The notes under the pieces: model-generated
Told to the model about the DNA's origin: nothing
The model's database searches: none
What the model saw: the letters and a program-made list of their open reading frames with translations, nothing else
Part shown: one piece after another, positions 25,401 through 33,721 of the stretch
How positions within the stretch are numbered: the stretch's first letter is position 1
How the letters are laid out: each line of letters starts with the position of its first letter
Source of the DNA: Planctomycetaceae bacterium
GTDB lineage: Bacteria; Planctomycetota; Planctomycetia; Pirellulales; Thermoguttaceae
Direction of reading: 5' to 3'
Assembly (NCBI GenBank): GCA_004556055.1
Contig: SFIW01000038.1
Location: 1-37,543 of the forward strand
DNA length: 37,543 nt
Translations under genes and position numbers: made by a program

Positions 25401-27279
25401 AATCGACGCGCGGCGTTTCGGGCGCTTCGCCGGTGATTTCCCAGATCGTCGAGAGGAAATCGGAGCCGTAGCTTGGGCGGAACGAATAGGGCGGATCGTT
25501 GTTGAGACACGCGTGCATCCATCCTTCGGGGGTCTTAATGTAGGACTGGGTGAAGGCGGCGAGGATGCGCGCGTCTTCTTCCTCTTGGGAGCAGGGGCGT
25601 TGAGGAATCTCGGGTAGTCCGATTTGCCGGACAGCCCAGAGGATCGATTCTTCGATCGGCGCAGGGTCGGCGAAACGCACGCGCCCGGAGGCGTATTCGG
25701 AGAGGAGGTTCATGCGCGACGCGTCGTCGGCGGAGCGTAGACCGTCGAGGAAGTCGGGAACGGCGAAAATCGGCTGGGTCTTAGGATCGTCGTAGAGGAG
25801 GGTTGCGGAGACGCGGTCGGTGACGATCGAGGCGTAAGGTTGCGCGACCCAGGAGACGGGGGGCGCGACGCGGATTCGTTCAATCGTCTCGATATCGGCG
25901 GATGAAGAGCTATGCTCCCCTTTTTCGAGATACTCTGAGCCAGGGAGAACAGCCTGTTCCATTGCGCCGAGGACGCGCAGGACGGGGGCGTGAATCTTTC
26001 TGGGAGCGCTATATTCGAAGGCGAGGGAATCGTCGTCGAGTTTGAATTTGAGGAAACCGACGCTTGCGCCGATGAATTCGACGCGGTCGATATTCTTTCC
26101 CGCGGCGCGTCGCGCTTCGTCTAGAGGGATTTCGCAAACGCTCAATTCGAGCTCTTTGCCGTCGTTTGAGACGGATCGTAGCGCGGGAACGAGGCGTCGC
26201 GCGGGGGCTCCGTCGCCTGAGTTAGGGGAGTAGAGTTCGTCGAGCGCTTGTTCGGCGGATTTCTTCCAGTTGACGATAGCGGAACCGTCCCCTTCTTCGC
26301 AGAAGAGGGGGGCGAGTACAGCGACGAGTTTGCCGTTTCGGAAGATTTCGGCGCCGTCGAGAGCGGGTGAGAAGCGGACGGCGAGGGGGCCGCTTCGGAG
26401 GATCGCGCCTTCCGTTTGAGCGTTCAGCGGCTCGCTTGCTTTTTCGTTATAGGTGAAGAATCGCCGTTCGAGGGTCTTGCCGTTCTTTTGCTTGAGGATG
26501 ACGTCAAAATCCGCAAAGAGAGTCGACTTATCGAGAGGGAATGCGATTTCTTCGGTAGATCGAGGGGAAATTTTTTTCGTTTCCTGAAGCGTCTTGTTGG
26601 GAAGATAGCAGACCGTTTCCGCGTTCTGCTCGGAGTCAGATTCATTTGCAATCGTGACGGCGAGGACGTCGACGTCGTTTTCGGATCGATATTCGGAGTT
26701 GAGGAATCGGAGCGGATCGTAGACTGGGGCGAGAATTTCCGCGCGGTAGAGTTTTGCGGAGCCTGCGGAACCGCCGAGGTCGAACCGAACGCGACGAATC
26801 GGCTCTTTAGGGTTGAGTTCGACGACGTAATCGTGCGGTTCGGAATCGAGAGGCATTTCGAATCGAGCGGAATTCTCCTCGCAGAAATCGGAATGAGTCG
26901 TGTTGAAGAAGATTTGTCCGTTGCCAGTATTTTGACGGCTTGCTCGGAACTTGACGATTAGCTTTCCTGGCGGTAGCGCGTCGATTTCTGGGGAGTAGAA
27001 GTAGGGGTCGTCGACGGACGAGCGCATTTCGAGAGCGTCTGGAAGGCGCGTCAGGGTAACGTTAGCGCGGCCTGACCATCCGTCGATAGGCGTCGAGGGG
27101 TCGGAGAAATCGCAGACGACGATCGAGGTTGCGTCGACCAGTTTGGGAGGGGTGAGCTCCCAGGGCGTTTCGTCGGCAGGGTAGCCTTGTTCTGCGGCTT
27201 GGGCGTCGGCGTAAATGAAGAAGGAGGCCGCCGTCGCTAATATAAGCGGAAGGGCGTGGAAAGAGAAGAAAGAGCGCAT
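25252..27279 (-). CDS. Large secreted protein of unknown function, N-terminal part (frameshifted)
   Basis: A signal peptide is clear: MRSFFSFHALPLILATAASF, then FIYADAQAAEQ with a likely cleavage after AQA. Beta-rich segments follow (a carbohydrate-binding or jelly-roll-like domain around residues 50-190, with IVKFRASRQNTGNGQIFFNT), then further beta sandwich-like regions, then the start of a helical part. The final 50 residues of this frame (NRRRQNPDRLF onward) are out of frame and Arg-rich; the proper continuation is encoded at 24444-25400. AAGGAG lies 9 nt before the ATG. A role in binding or degrading polysaccharide outside the cytoplasm is inferred from domain look and position only. I do not recognise the family. 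Confidence 0.7.
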   Translation of the reverse strand: MRSFFSFHALPLILATAASFFIYADAQAAEQGYPADETPWELTPPKLVDATSIVVCDFSDPSTPIDGWSGRANVTLTRLPDALEMRSSVDDPYFYSPEIDALPPGKLIVKFRASRQNTGNGQIFFNTTHSDFCEENSARFEMPLDSEPHDYVVELNPKEPIRRVRFDLGGSAGSAKLYRAEILAPVYDPLRFLNSEYRSENDVDVLAVTIANESDSEQNAETVCYLPNKTLQETKKISPRSTEEIAFPLDKSTLFADFDVILKQKNGKTLERRFFTYNEKASEPLNAQTEGAILRSGPLAVRFSPALDGAEIFRNGKLVAVLAPLFCEEGDGSAIVNWKKSAEQALDELYSPNSGDGAPARRLVPALRSVSNDGKELELSVCEIPLDEARRAAGKNIDRVEFIGASVGFLKFKLDDDSLAFEYSAPRKIHAPVLRVLGAMEQAVLPGSEYLEKGEHSSSSADIETIERIRVAPPVSWVAQPYASIVTDRVSATLLYDDPKTQPIFAVPDFLDGLRSADDASRMNLLSEYASGRVRFADPAPIEESILWAVRQIGLPEIPQRPCSQEEEDARILAAFTQSYIKTPEGWMHACLNNDPPYSFRPSYGSDFLSTIWEITGEAPETPRVDFGGGHIRNRRRQNPDRLFDTRGRFMALSRKISARQQRRLRLGTQRKLHL

Positions 27280-27332
27280 CTTCGAACTCCTTTGAGGGAC
27301 AAATGAGGAAGGGTGTATTCTGAAGTTAGCTT

Positions 27333-27349
27333 ATTATAACGAAATTATA
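27333..27349 (-). promoter_or_regulatory. Two possible -10 boxes upstream of the large secreted-protein gene
   Basis: Two minus-strand TATAAT copies (27349-27344 and 27338-27333), 11 bp apart, lie 54-70 nt before the ATG at 27279. Neither has a good -35 at 17 nt. The rest of 27,280-27,595 holds no gene. It includes a TTGACA at 27469-27474 and a palindrome ACAGGCCTGT at 27492-27501 (plus strand), which may serve the divergent gene at 27596. Confidence 0.35.
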
Positions 27350-27491
27350 AGTCTCATGGGCTTAAGTTCGCATGTTTTCATATGTTTTTTTGTGTTTTGC
27401 GATTTGGCGATTATTTTGTTGAAACAAGTTTTCACCTCTAGACGACTAATACTGTTGTGTAATAATCATTGACAGGTTTCCTTTGCGTTGG

Positions 27492-27501
27492 ACAGGCCTG
27501 T
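27492..27501 (+). promoter_or_regulatory. Palindrome ACAGGCCTGT, possible operator
   Basis: A perfect 10-bp palindrome about 95 nt upstream of the second phosphoglycosyl transferase, 17 nt after a consensus TTGACA and exactly where a -10 box would lie. No matching -10 is present. A regulator site is possible but unproved. Confidence 0.3.
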
Positions 27502-27595
27502 GTTGCGACGGAAAGGGACAACATACGCCGCTAGTCTAGGATAGGACTCAGACGTAGTTTGATTGTAGTCGCCAACGGCGCGAGGTTTTCTTTAT

Positions 27596-28408
27596 ATGGG
27601 TGAATTGGAGCTTCCACATCGTCATAAAAAGAGGGGAATATACGAGAGGTACGTTAAGCGAGCTCTCGATATTGTCGTTGCATTAATGATGATTGCGTGT
27701 TTGAGTCCCGCGCTTTTGTTCATAGCGCTTCTTGTTCGCGCGAAGCTTGGTTCTCCTGTCGTATTTCTTCAGGAACGCGTTGGGCAAGACGGCAAATTCT
27801 TTCATATTTATAAGTTTAAGACGATGCGAGATCCTCGAACGCGCGACGGAAAGAAGCTCTCCGACAAGGAGTTTCAAGACGCGCTAAGCAAGGGAAGGGA
27901 ACTCGAACTCCTTACCGACGAAGAGCGTTTGACGAAATTCGGGAGGTTTCTGCGCAATTCGTCTCTCGACGAGTTGCCGGAGCTATTCAATATCTTGACG
28001 GGTAAGATGAGTTTCGTCGGCCCTCGCCCCATGTTCAGGGCTAATTATGAATTTTACACGCCGACGGAGAATCGACGCCACGAAGCGTCACCGGGTTTGA
28101 CGGGGCTTGCGCAGGTCAACGGGCGTTCTTCGGCGTCTTGGGAAAGTCGGTTTGCACACGACGTATTTTATGTCGACAATATCAGTTTCTGGCTCGATTT
28201 GAAGATTTTTCTAAAGACGTTTGCGGTCGTCTTTGCGGGGGAGGACGCGACGCATAGCGGAGAGATCCCCGCTCCGTTTACGACGTGTCGCTTGCGTCAG
28301 CTTGCCGAGTTCGCCGACGTCGACGAAAGCGAGATTTTGGCGCAATCGAAAGAGGAACGCGCCTTGTTGTTGGAGCGTTATGAGCAAGACGTCGCGAATA
28401 GAGGGTAA
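27596..28408 (+). CDS. Phosphoglycosyl transferase (second undecaprenyl-phosphate sugar transferase)
   Basis: A 270-aa monotopic phosphoglycosyl transferase. It shows a hydrophobic helix (ALDIVVALMMIACLSPALLF), VRAKLGSPVVFLQERVGQDG, FHIYKFKTMRDPR, SLDELPELFNILTGKMSFVG and GPRPM. Compared with the enzyme at 10861 it carries an insertion of about 18 residues (KKLSDKEFQDALSKGRELEL) and a longer C-terminus with EFADVDESEILAQSKEERAL. It also loads a phospho-sugar onto a polyprenyl phosphate, so it may start a different glycan or an alternative unit. It stands alone on the opposite strand to the main locus. GAGG lies 11 nt before the ATG. Confidence 0.92.
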   Translation: MGELELPHRHKKRGIYERYVKRALDIVVALMMIACLSPALLFIALLVRAKLGSPVVFLQERVGQDGKFFHIYKFKTMRDPRTRDGKKLSDKEFQDALSKGRELELLTDEERLTKFGRFLRNSSLDELPELFNILTGKMSFVGPRPMFRANYEFYTPTENRRHEASPGLTGLAQVNGRSSASWESRFAHDVFYVDNISFWLDLKIFLKTFAVVFAGEDATHSGEIPAPFTTCRLRQLAEFADVDESEILAQSKEERALLLERYEQDVANRG

Positions 28409-28566
28409 GAGAGATACCGCGCTTGGCGCCGCGCGATCGATTAGTTGATTTATTCTTATTGCGCGTTTTCTTTTCTTTAGGGAAATATTGACGTCTATAA
28501 CGAACCTAGAATGAAAAAATTTTCTCTTTTTAGCCTCCCCGCGTCCCTAATAGGGCGCGATTCCTT

Positions 28567-28572
28567 TATAAT
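28567..28572 (+). promoter_or_regulatory. Possible -10 box with adjacent inverted repeat, upstream of the 838-aa gene
   Basis: A perfect TATAAT about 90 nt before the ATG at 28660. Immediately upstream, CGCGTCCCT and AGGGCGCG (about 28540-28559) form an imperfect inverted repeat in the -35 region, where no good -35 is seen. It could be an operator or an upstream terminator. The 250-nt gap holds nothing else that I can support. Confidence 0.35.
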
Positions 28573-28659
28573 GAGAAGTTGAAGAATGGGCGGTTTTCAC
28601 CCATGTTCCTTTGTCGCTTTTAGGGCGGCGTTCCTCACCGGTATAAGCGGGAAGTATTC

Positions 28660-31176
28660 ATGATGAAGCGATTTACGATTCGGAAAAAACTTGCGTTATC
28701 GACAGTCGCGGCGACGCTTTTGGGCGCGCTTGTCGCGTATCCTTGCGCCGCCGTCGTCACGACTGCGGCGCGCGTCTACGCTCAGGACGATCCCTTCGCC
28801 GATATTGACGACGAATCGGATCCCTTTGCCGACTCCTCCGATTCAGATCCCTTCGGGGAACCCGACGCGTCTGCGAAGACGCCTTTCGCGCCGTCCGCGC
28901 TTCCCGCGCCCGCTCCGGAGTCTGGAAATTCGAAGCCCGTCGCTTCCTCGTCTAAGGCGAATCCCGCCGAGGAGGAGGAAGCGACGCCGGAGGAAGAGGA
29001 ACGCGCGAAAGAACGCGCGAAGTACCTCAGAGCGGAAGACGTGCCGGACGAGCTCAAGTCGGAGCAGGATTATTTCGATTCGGCGACGCCAGCGGAACGC
29101 GCGGTCTTGCAGAAGACGCCGACGAACGCTGCGGAATGGTTTGTCGCGGCGGTTCGCGTCGCGCGAGTCGGTCGTCCGAACTTTGCGAAGATTCTCGCGA
29201 AGAAGTCGTTGGAAGCGCCGGACGCGAGCCCAGAAGAGACGGCGACGCTTCTTGAATCCCTTGGCGCCGGCCGCGCCGCGTATTTTGTCGCGAATCCTAC
29301 GATCGGCGCCGACGGTTCCGCCGCGTACGAACGCGTAATGCAGACCGCGCGAGAATATTGGCGATCCGACGCGGCTCTGGAAGCGGCGTTTTCTCGCGCG
29401 ATTTCAGGTTCCGTCTCCGAACGCGCCGCCGCGATTACCGACGCGCGCAAGGGGGGGGACGTCGCCGTTGCCGCGCTTGTCGACAAACTCCTCTCCGGGA
29501 ATGAAGCGGACGAAAAGGTCGCGCTCGAACTTCTTCCCTTCTTCGAGGAAGAGGCGGTCGACGCGCTTGTCGCCGCGCTTCGCGCCGTTTCCGCCGACGA
29601 AATCGCTCCGATCGCCGACGCGCTCGCCGGGTTCCAGAGCGTGAAGGTCGCGCCGGAACTTCTCGCGCGTTATTTCCAGATTGCCGCAGACTCCGCAGGC
29701 GCGGAATCCCTCGTCGCGGCGCTTGCGAAGCAGCTCTCTAAGACCCCGAGCGCGGACGAGTTCGTGAAAGAATCCTACCGGAAGGCGCGCGAATTCTATC
29801 GCAACGAACGCGTCTTCGCCAACACCGTCGACGGGGCCGCGCCCGTCTGGTTATGGGACGCCTCGACGCGGCGCGTAACGCGCGAAGAACGATCGTGCGC
29901 GGAAATCTCGCGCGCGGAGGCGGCGTACTGGGCGACGGCGGCGTATCGCGTCGGCGAATCGCGCGGGGTTCTTCCGCAGGGCGCGAAAGCGCTGGCGATC
30001 GTCGCTGTCGCGGCGCGCGAATCGAATATCGCGGGGCTCGACGCGTCGCGGACGGCGATTCCCGTCTTTGAGAAAGAGTTCCCGAATCTTAGCGCGCAGG
30101 AGCTTGTCGACGCGCTCCGATTAGCGCTTGAAACTCAGCGCTGGGACGGCGCGCTCATCCCGACGATCCTTCTGCAAGATCGCGGGGACGAGTCCCTCTG
30201 CTACGGAGACGGAACGCCTTCGACGATCGTTCAGGGGGCGACGTGTCCCGATAGGCGCGTTCGCTACGAAGCGCTCACGGCGATCGTTCGGTGGAATCCG
30301 TCGAAACGTTACGTCGGGTCGAGTCGGGTTCTTTCCGCGCTCGAGTGGTTCGCGACGTCTTCCGGGGAGCGTCTTGTCGTGGTCGCGTCTCCTAAGTTTG
30401 CGGATTCCACGCTGATCGGACGAGCTTTCGGCACGCAAGGGCTTCGAGTCGTTCCCGCGACGACGGGTCGCGAGGCGCTCCTTGCGGCGCAGAGTTCCGC
30501 AGACGTCGAGGCGATTTTCGTTCTTTCGACCGTCTCGAAGCCCGATATTAGGACGATGGCGCAGGCGCTGCGCGGCGATTGGCGCACAGCGGAAGTTCCG
30601 CTCCTTGTAGGCGCGGACGACGAACGCGAAGAGATCAGCGCGAATCTGGCGGTAGGTTGCGAACCGAACGCGATCGTTTTGGCGACGCCGCGCCAGCATG
30701 ACGCCGCGGCGTTCGCTCTCGAACGCCTCTACGACAAATCGGGCGTCAACGTCGTCGCGCCGGAGGTTCGACTTGCGCAAAGCCGTCAGGCGATCGCCGC
30801 GATCCTCCAGTTGACGTCGACGCATCCTGAAATCTACGAGTTGGAGAACGCGAACGCGCTCCTCGATCGTCTTCTCGCGACGCCGTCTCTTTTGAATGAA
30901 GCGCTCGAATTTGCGTCGACGATCAAGACGCCGTACGCGCAGACGGAATTGGCGCGTCTTGCGGGGGACGTTCGTCTGAGCGTAGAAGAACGCGGTCGAG
31001 TCGTCGACGCGTTCCAACGTCAGCTTAGCGCGAACGGATCGCTCCTGCGCGGGCCCGACGTGGCGGCGATGTACGACCGCTATAACGCGAGCGAGACGGA
31101 AGACGTGCAAACGCAGCGCGTCCTTTCGCGACTCCTCGACGTCTACGAGGCCGCGACGGGTAAGAGCTCGAACTGA
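28660..31176 (+). CDS. Secreted HEAT-repeat protein with degenerate receiver-like domain
   Basis: An 838-aa protein. A signal peptide (about residues 1-41, ending ARVYAQ) is followed by an acidic low-complexity stretch with three DPF motifs and an Ala/Pro/Glu linker. Helical repeats of HEAT type occupy about residues 245-360 (VAALVDKLLSGNEADEKVAL). At about residues 568-690 lies a response-regulator-receiver-like fold, with LVVVASPKFADSTLIGRAFG, EAIFVLSTVSKPD and AEVPLLVGADDE. The acidic pair, the phospho-Asp and the Lys of true receivers are replaced (SPK, LST, ATP), so it cannot be phosphorylated normally. GGAAG precedes the start. The function is unknown; a scaffold role is likely. An 8-G run lies at 29451-29458. 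GC content is the highest in the window. Confidence 0.75.
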   Translation: MMKRFTIRKKLALSTVAATLLGALVAYPCAAVVTTAARVYAQDDPFADIDDESDPFADSSDSDPFGEPDASAKTPFAPSALPAPAPESGNSKPVASSSKANPAEEEEATPEEEERAKERAKYLRAEDVPDELKSEQDYFDSATPAERAVLQKTPTNAAEWFVAAVRVARVGRPNFAKILAKKSLEAPDASPEETATLLESLGAGRAAYFVANPTIGADGSAAYERVMQTAREYWRSDAALEAAFSRAISGSVSERAAAITDARKGGDVAVAALVDKLLSGNEADEKVALELLPFFEEEAVDALVAALRAVSADEIAPIADALAGFQSVKVAPELLARYFQIAADSAGAESLVAALAKQLSKTPSADEFVKESYRKAREFYRNERVFANTVDGAAPVWLWDASTRRVTREERSCAEISRAEAAYWATAAYRVGESRGVLPQGAKALAIVAVAARESNIAGLDASRTAIPVFEKEFPNLSAQELVDALRLALETQRWDGALIPTILLQDRGDESLCYGDGTPSTIVQGATCPDRRVRYEALTAIVRWNPSKRYVGSSRVLSALEWFATSSGERLVVVASPKFADSTLIGRAFGTQGLRVVPATTGREALLAAQSSADVEAIFVLSTVSKPDIRTMAQALRGDWRTAEVPLLVGADDEREEISANLAVGCEPNAIVLATPRQHDAAAFALERLYDKSGVNVVAPEVRLAQSRQAIAAILQLTSTHPEIYELENANALLDRLLATPSLLNEALEFASTIKTPYAQTELARLAGDVRLSVEERGRVVDAFQRQLSANGSLLRGPDVAAMYDRYNASETEDVQTQRVLSRLLDVYEAATGKSSN

Positions 31177-31224
31177 GCGTAAAGACGCGTCGGCGCGTCG
31201 AATACGGATCAAGACGATATAAAG

Positions 31225-31255
31225 AAAGGAACGCGTGGAGAGCGCGTTCCTTTTT
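31225..31255. terminator. Bidirectional intrinsic terminator between convergent genes
   Basis: AAAGGAACGCG (31225-31235) pairs perfectly with CGCGTTCCTTT (31243-31253) over a 7-nt loop. T-rich tails lie on the plus side and, as TTTCTTT, on the minus side. It lies about 50 nt after the 838-aa gene and about 35 nt after the methyltransferase stop, so it can end both transcripts. Confidence 0.88.
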
Positions 31256-31288
31256 CATTTCTTGGAGTTTCTTCGCGGGATTCCGCGT

Positions 31289-33670
31289 CTATTGTCGCGA
31301 ATTTGTCCGGATGGCGTCGAGTCGCTTTTCTTTCCCGAGGGCGGCGAGTCTGACGCAGAGGGGATTCTGCGGGTCGAAGAGGGGCGGTCTGAGTGAGTCG
31401 AGGAGTTTTGGGGATCCGAATCCGAGGGTTTGCGGAACGGAGACGGCGAGTGCGAGGCGTCGCGCGGGGGCGGAGTTGAGGAGCGCGGCGAGATAATCGC
31501 CTTCGTCGAGAGACGCGACGGGGGTGAAGACGAGTGTTTCTTGAGGGACGATCGGGCGTCCGGAATTGGGATCAGGGACGAGGAGCGCGGCGGTGAGTTC
31601 GTAGTCCATGCGTCGCCACGCGACCTTGTAGGGAGCGAAAGTGGCGGCGTCGACGTTGTAGAGAGACCAGAAGGGGGCTGAGGCTTGATATCGGCGATAA
31701 GCGGCGCGTCCGCGGAGTTCTTCTTCGAAGCGCTCGAGGTAGGCGAGGGCGAGGGGAAAGCGTTCTCGCATCGTTTCCGGGGAGTATCCGCGCCTCTTCT
31801 GCGGGTCTTGGGGAATGAGGGCAAGGGTCGATGGGGAGTCGTAACGATACGCGCCCAGGTCGCGCCAGTGGATCATCGGAAAGAGGAGCTCGGTTTCAAG
31901 TTGAGCTTCGACGGACTCGACTTTTCTCTTTCCTCGAGCGCCGAGATTTCGGGCTGTCGCGACGTCTCCGTCGAAGCGCGCGGTCGCCGCGTCGAACCAG
32001 AAGACGCCGACGCTCCCTGCGGCGTTGGCTCCGAGCTGCGCGCGGTATCCGCTCTTACGGTCGGGCGTCATGAGTGATTCGACGAGGGAATCGATTTCCC
32101 GCGCGAGAGGATCGTCGAGGCTGTCGGCGCGGGGGGCAAAGCGAAAGAGGAGAGGAGCGCCGGGCTCGTCGCGGATCGGTTCCGCCGCTCCTTCGTCGAA
32201 GACCGCCGAGTCGAACGCGCGGCTGAAGCGCTCCCATTCCGGCGCGGCGCCCGCGTCAAGACGCTCGCCGGGAGTCGGAACGCGCCACCGCCTCACGGGG
32301 AATGGGTATCGGGCGTGCGAGTTCGGGGCTCCGAAGAAGACGACGGGCTTGGTCGTGACGTATTCGAAGAGTCTGAAATTCGAGAGATCGTCGATTTCGA
32401 GGGGGGCAAATTCCCACGCCTTCCCCTTTCCGAAGAGCCGAAATCCCTCGCCCGAGGAGCCGGCCTGAAATAGGGGTCGGGGCAAAACGAGGGCGAAGAC
32501 ACCGTCCGACTTGAGATACCGCGCGACGCACAGATGCGCGACCAAAGCCGCGAGCTCCTTCTTACACCCTCCGTAGCGGACGTCCTTCCCGGAGAGAGAG
32601 AAGAGGCCGAACTCTTCCCAGAGAGCGCGGGTTTCCTGTCGATACTCCTCCGCGAGTCGTTCCCATCCGAGCCAGGGGGGATTGCCGACGAGGAGGTCGA
32701 AGCGTCGAGGAGCGCGAGGGGACTGGTCGGGCTCGAAGGGGTTGCGGAGGGTGAGAGAGTCGAGTAGGACGCCGGGGAGCGCCGCGTAGGGCTCGTCGGG
32801 GCGTTTTGAACGACGATATTCGACAAGGGGTGGAATAGCGTCGTGGAGCGCGTCGGGTTCGTCCGCGAGGGGAGAGAGGGCGAGGCAGAGGAGATTCGCC
32901 TTCGTCATGAGCGTCGCAAGGGGGTTGATATCGAATCCTTCGAGTCGATCGAGTAAAACGCGCGGATCGTCGCCGCGTCGTATGGCGTCGCGTAGGGGCG
33001 CGGTGAGGAAGACTCCTGCGCCGCAGGCGGGGTCGAGGATAGTCGGAGCGTCGTTAGGGGCTTCGGATGGCGCTTCTTGGCGTCGGAGGCGCATGGCGCG
33101 GGCGCAGACGCACGCGGCGAGCTCGGGCGGAGTGTAGAATTCTCCGAGGGCGGCGCGGACGTTAGCGTGGAAGAATTGGGGGTAGATATCGCCGAAGGGG
33201 TCGCGAAGTCGTGCGACGGCGCAGAGGTTGATTTTGGCGACGTCTTGCGCGTCGTGGGCGAGCATAGCGCGTAGAGGGGCCGCCCAGTTGAAGGGGGACG
33301 GCCCGAAGAGCGTCGCAAGGTCGTCGTCGTCGAGTTGGAACGCGGCGGCGAGGACGGCGAGGATTGTCTGCGCGACGTAGGCGTGGAGGATGAAGAGTAA
33401 CGCGTCGTCGCGGATCGCGTCGGGGAGATCGTCGTCGAGTTTGAGGAGCTGTGCGAACGTTCGGTTCGGGGGGAGTTTAGGGGGATTGACGCGTTTTCGA
33501 GCGTCGAGCCACAGGGCGAAGGGGGAGAGAGAGACGTGGGGAGAATCGAGAAAGAGGCGTATAAGAAAAGAAACCCTCTCGCGTGCGTTTTGCGAGTCGG
33601 AACTAAAACGTTGGCGCCAGACGTCGCATAACCGGGCGTAGAGGGGAAAGTCGAGATTTCTTTTTTTCAT
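31289..33670 (-). CDS. Solitary class I N6-adenine DNA methyltransferase (Eco57I/type IIG-like)
   Basis: A 793-aa protein. After a helical N-terminal part come GEFYTPPELAACVCARAM and PTILDPACGAGVFL (motif I, SAM binding), LEGFDINPLATLMTKANLL (motif II), FDLLVGNPPWLGWERLAEEY (motif IV NPPW, catalytic for adenine N6) and GVFALVLPRPLFQ (motif VI/VII). The C-terminal 350 residues, with WRDLGAYRYDSPS and YKVAWRRMDYELTAALLV, look like a target-recognition part. I see no PD-(D/E)xK nuclease motif and no restriction or S-subunit gene beside it. It may therefore be an orphan methyltransferase, a regulator, or part of a defence system whose other parts are elsewhere. It sits 51 nt downstream of the UmuD-like gene on the same strand, with a small hairpin (33678-33695) between them. 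Confidence 0.88.
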   Translation of the reverse strand: MKKRNLDFPLYARLCDVWRQRFSSDSQNARERVSFLIRLFLDSPHVSLSPFALWLDARKRVNPPKLPPNRTFAQLLKLDDDLPDAIRDDALLFILHAYVAQTILAVLAAAFQLDDDDLATLFGPSPFNWAAPLRAMLAHDAQDVAKINLCAVARLRDPFGDIYPQFFHANVRAALGEFYTPPELAACVCARAMRLRRQEAPSEAPNDAPTILDPACGAGVFLTAPLRDAIRRGDDPRVLLDRLEGFDINPLATLMTKANLLCLALSPLADEPDALHDAIPPLVEYRRSKRPDEPYAALPGVLLDSLTLRNPFEPDQSPRAPRRFDLLVGNPPWLGWERLAEEYRQETRALWEEFGLFSLSGKDVRYGGCKKELAALVAHLCVARYLKSDGVFALVLPRPLFQAGSSGEGFRLFGKGKAWEFAPLEIDDLSNFRLFEYVTTKPVVFFGAPNSHARYPFPVRRWRVPTPGERLDAGAAPEWERFSRAFDSAVFDEGAAEPIRDEPGAPLLFRFAPRADSLDDPLAREIDSLVESLMTPDRKSGYRAQLGANAAGSVGVFWFDAATARFDGDVATARNLGARGKRKVESVEAQLETELLFPMIHWRDLGAYRYDSPSTLALIPQDPQKRRGYSPETMRERFPLALAYLERFEEELRGRAAYRRYQASAPFWSLYNVDAATFAPYKVAWRRMDYELTAALLVPDPNSGRPIVPQETLVFTPVASLDEGDYLAALLNSAPARRLALAVSVPQTLGFGSPKLLDSLRPPLFDPQNPLCVRLAALGKEKRLDAIRTNSRQ

Positions 33671-33721
33671 AGAGGAGCTCGCGCCGCGCCGCGAGGAGTA
33701 GGCGTCGCGAGCGCGTTTGGA

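Noticed and set aside
29451..29458. A run of eight G in the 838-aa gene as a third phase-variable tract
   Set aside because: Shorter, in frame, and in the GC-richest gene of the window, where such a run can arise from Lys-Gly-Gly-Asp codons by chance.
30121..31212. A 363-aa open frame on the minus strand under the 838-aa gene
   Set aside because: Arg-rich, monotonous composition typical of antisense frames in GC-rich genes; no ribosome site; the plus-strand gene has a signal peptide and domains.
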